In this document: piece by piece, positions 14,912 through 15,973 of the stretch | Layout of the letters: the number at the start of each line of letters is the position of its first letter | Position numbering within the stretch: the first letter of the stretch is position 1 | DNA from: an uncultured Beijerinckiaceae bacterium | GTDB lineage: Bacteria; Pseudomonadota; Alphaproteobacteria; Rhizobiales; Beijerinckiaceae | NCBI GenBank assembly: GCA_937863205.1 | Contig: CALMGA010000060.1 | Span: forward strand, 1 to 15,973 | Direction: 5' to 3' | Length of the DNA: 15,973 nt | The notes under the pieces: generated by a model | The model's database searches: none | What the model was told of the DNA's origin: nothing | The model's input: only the letters and a program-made list of their open reading frames with translations | Made by a program: the position numbers and the translations under genes

Positions 14912-15850
14912 TCAGGCCGGCTCCATCACCTCCGCGCCCGCCAGCGCCGGCATCAGATCCTTGACATTGGCGATCGCGAACTCCCAGAAGGCTTCGCCGA
15001 TCGGCGTCGGGGTCCAGTTCTCCCGGCGCACAAGGAACCATTGCCGCATCAAGGGCAGGCCGACCACGTCGAGCACGGCAAGACGCCGGGAGGCGACCTC
15101 GACTTCAACGGTATGGGCCGAGATCAGGCTGAGGCCCAGTCCGGCGATCACCGCCTGCTTGATCGTCTCGTTGGAGCCGATCTCCAGCTTCACCCGGGGG
15201 CGCCCTGAGGCGAGGTCGCCGAAGAACGCGTCGAACAGGCCGCGAGTCCCCGAGCCTTCCTCGCGCAGGATGAAATCCTCGCCGGCGAGATCGGCCTTGG
15301 CGAGGCCGCGGCGCCCGACGAGCGGATGGCCGAGCGGCGCGATCACCACCTGGGGGTGGACGCCCACCGCCTGCGCCACGACGGCGAAATCGGAGGGCGG
15401 CTGCCCCATCAGCACCACGTCGATGGCGTAGTCGCGCAGTTGCCGGATCGTTTCCTGCCGGTTGCCGATGGTGAGCGAGAACTCGATGCGCGGGTTTGCG
15501 GCGGAAAAGGCGGCGATCAGGCGCGGCGCGATGTATTTGGCCGTCGACACCGCGCCGAACGAGACGTGGCCGGCGTGCCGTCCCCGGAGCGCGGCCAGCG
15601 TGTTGCCGAGTTCAACCAGCAGCATGTCCATGCGCACCGTGGTGTTGACCACCTCCTGGCCGGCGTCGGTGAGGCGCAGCCGCCCACCCGCCCTGTCGAA
15701 GAAGGCCAGTCCCACGTCGCTTTCCAGAAGCTTGATGCGCGCGGTCAGCGCGGCGGGGGTGACGCGCAGGATATCGGCGGCGGTGGCGATGGTGCCGCTC
15801 TCGGCGACCGCGCGCACGGTCTGCAACTGCTTCAGGGTGAGACGGCGCAT
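14912..15850 (-). CDS. LysR-family transcriptional regulator, CbbR-like
   Basis: LysR regulators bind as tetramers to a promoter, often divergent, and respond to a small metabolite. The 312-residue product has an N-terminal winged helix-turn-helix (about 3-62, with the recognition region AADILRVTPAALTARIKLLE) and a periplasmic-binding-protein-like effector domain (about 90-300). Several stretches match CbbR, the activator of the Calvin-cycle operon, from memory: LRGRHAGHVSFGAVSTAKYI, the following ANPRIEFSL and GNRQETI, and VVIAPLGHPL. The upstream TTG at 15853 is possible, but ATG 15850 with an AAAGGGGG run just before it is preferred. The gene that CbbR would control is expected beyond the right edge, divergently oriented. 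The chemoreceptor gene lies downstream after 128 bp on the same strand; co-regulation is not shown. Confidence 0.9.
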   Translation of the reverse strand: MRRLTLKQLQTVRAVAESGTIATAADILRVTPAALTARIKLLESDVGLAFFDRAGGRLRLTDAGQEVVNTTVRMDMLLVELGNTLAALRGRHAGHVSFGAVSTAKYIAPRLIAAFSAANPRIEFSLTIGNRQETIRQLRDYAIDVVLMGQPPSDFAVVAQAVGVHPQVVIAPLGHPLVGRRGLAKADLAGEDFILREEGSGTRGLFDAFFGDLASGRPRVKLEIGSNETIKQAVIAGLGLSLISAHTVEVEVASRRLAVLDVVGLPLMRQWFLVRRENWTPTPIGEAFWEFAIANVKDLMPALAGAEVMEPA

Positions 15851-15973
15851 CAACCCCCTTTAGGATCTTTCCCTCGCGCCCTCAACGGCTTTGGTCGCGC
15901 GGGCGGCTTGCGCCGGGGGTCTTGCGGTGAGAATGGTGGAGTTGCGGTGCGGATGGGGCGGCCATGCTGGATC
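15851..15973. promoter_or_regulatory. Probable control region upstream of the LysR gene
   Basis: The last 123 bp hold no recognisable gene. They probably contain the LysR promoter and perhaps that of a divergent target. An ATG at 15964 could begin such a gene, but too little is visible to judge. I found no convincing TNA-N7-TNA CbbR box. Confidence 0.35.

Noticed and set aside
15851..15973. Possible CbbR/LysR operator
   Set aside because: No TNA-N7-TNA tandem or clear T-N11-A palindrome could be identified with confidence.
1..15973. CRISPR array, tRNA, rRNA, insertion sequence or prophage genes
   Set aside because: No spaced direct repeats, no cloverleaf-like sequence and no transposase or integrase motif were recognised on either strand.

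Overview
The window is a GC-rich segment of an alphaproteobacterial chromosome, most likely from the order Hyphomicrobiales (Rhizobiales). Three things point there: a ChpT-type histidine phosphotransferase, a gene found in alphaproteobacteria; the gene order tsaB-rimI-miaB-phoH-ybeY-corC, familiar from rhizobial genomes; and a CbbR-like LysR regulator. I cannot name the genus. All identifications come from motifs and family knowledge, not from database searches.

Layout. 1-1422 (+): chpT (CtrA phosphorelay) and an nfu/NifU-type Fe-S carrier gene. 1435-2892 (-): a solitary zwf-type glucose-6-phosphate dehydrogenase gene converging on nfu. 2893-3481: about 590 bp with no convincing gene and one 8-bp inverted repeat. 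3482-4054 (-): a secreted DUF4142-like protein. 4347-9985 (+): a compact translation/RNA block of tsaB and rimI, then miaB, phoH, ybeY and corC, with stop/start overlaps from miaB onwards. These genes modify tRNA (t6A37, ms2i6A37), acetylate ribosomal protein S18 and process rRNA; corC encodes a cytosolic CBS-domain protein of the CorC/TlyC group. 10114-14783 (-): a methyl-accepting chemotaxis protein gene followed 10 nt later by three accessory genes that overlap by 4 nt each: a PD-(D/E)XK nuclease-like protein, a ParA/MinD-type ATPase and an unrecognised helical protein. 14912-15850 (-): a CbbR-like LysR regulator. The window ends in its probable control region.

The most interesting part is 10114-12706. 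A nuclease-like protein, a deviant-Walker ATPase and a protein of unknown fold are translationally coupled, sit next to a housekeeping block at the point where I would expect lnt, and have no ParB partner in the window. I do not recognise this combination as a named system. It could be a defence or mobile-element module, or a positioning system tied to the neighbouring chemoreceptor.

Start codons matter here. Several genes appear to start at TTG or GTG chosen by Shine-Dalgarno position (phoH TTG at 7337, the helical protein TTG at 10827, parA GTG at 11774, the nuclease-like gene TTG at 12706, mcp GTG at 14783).
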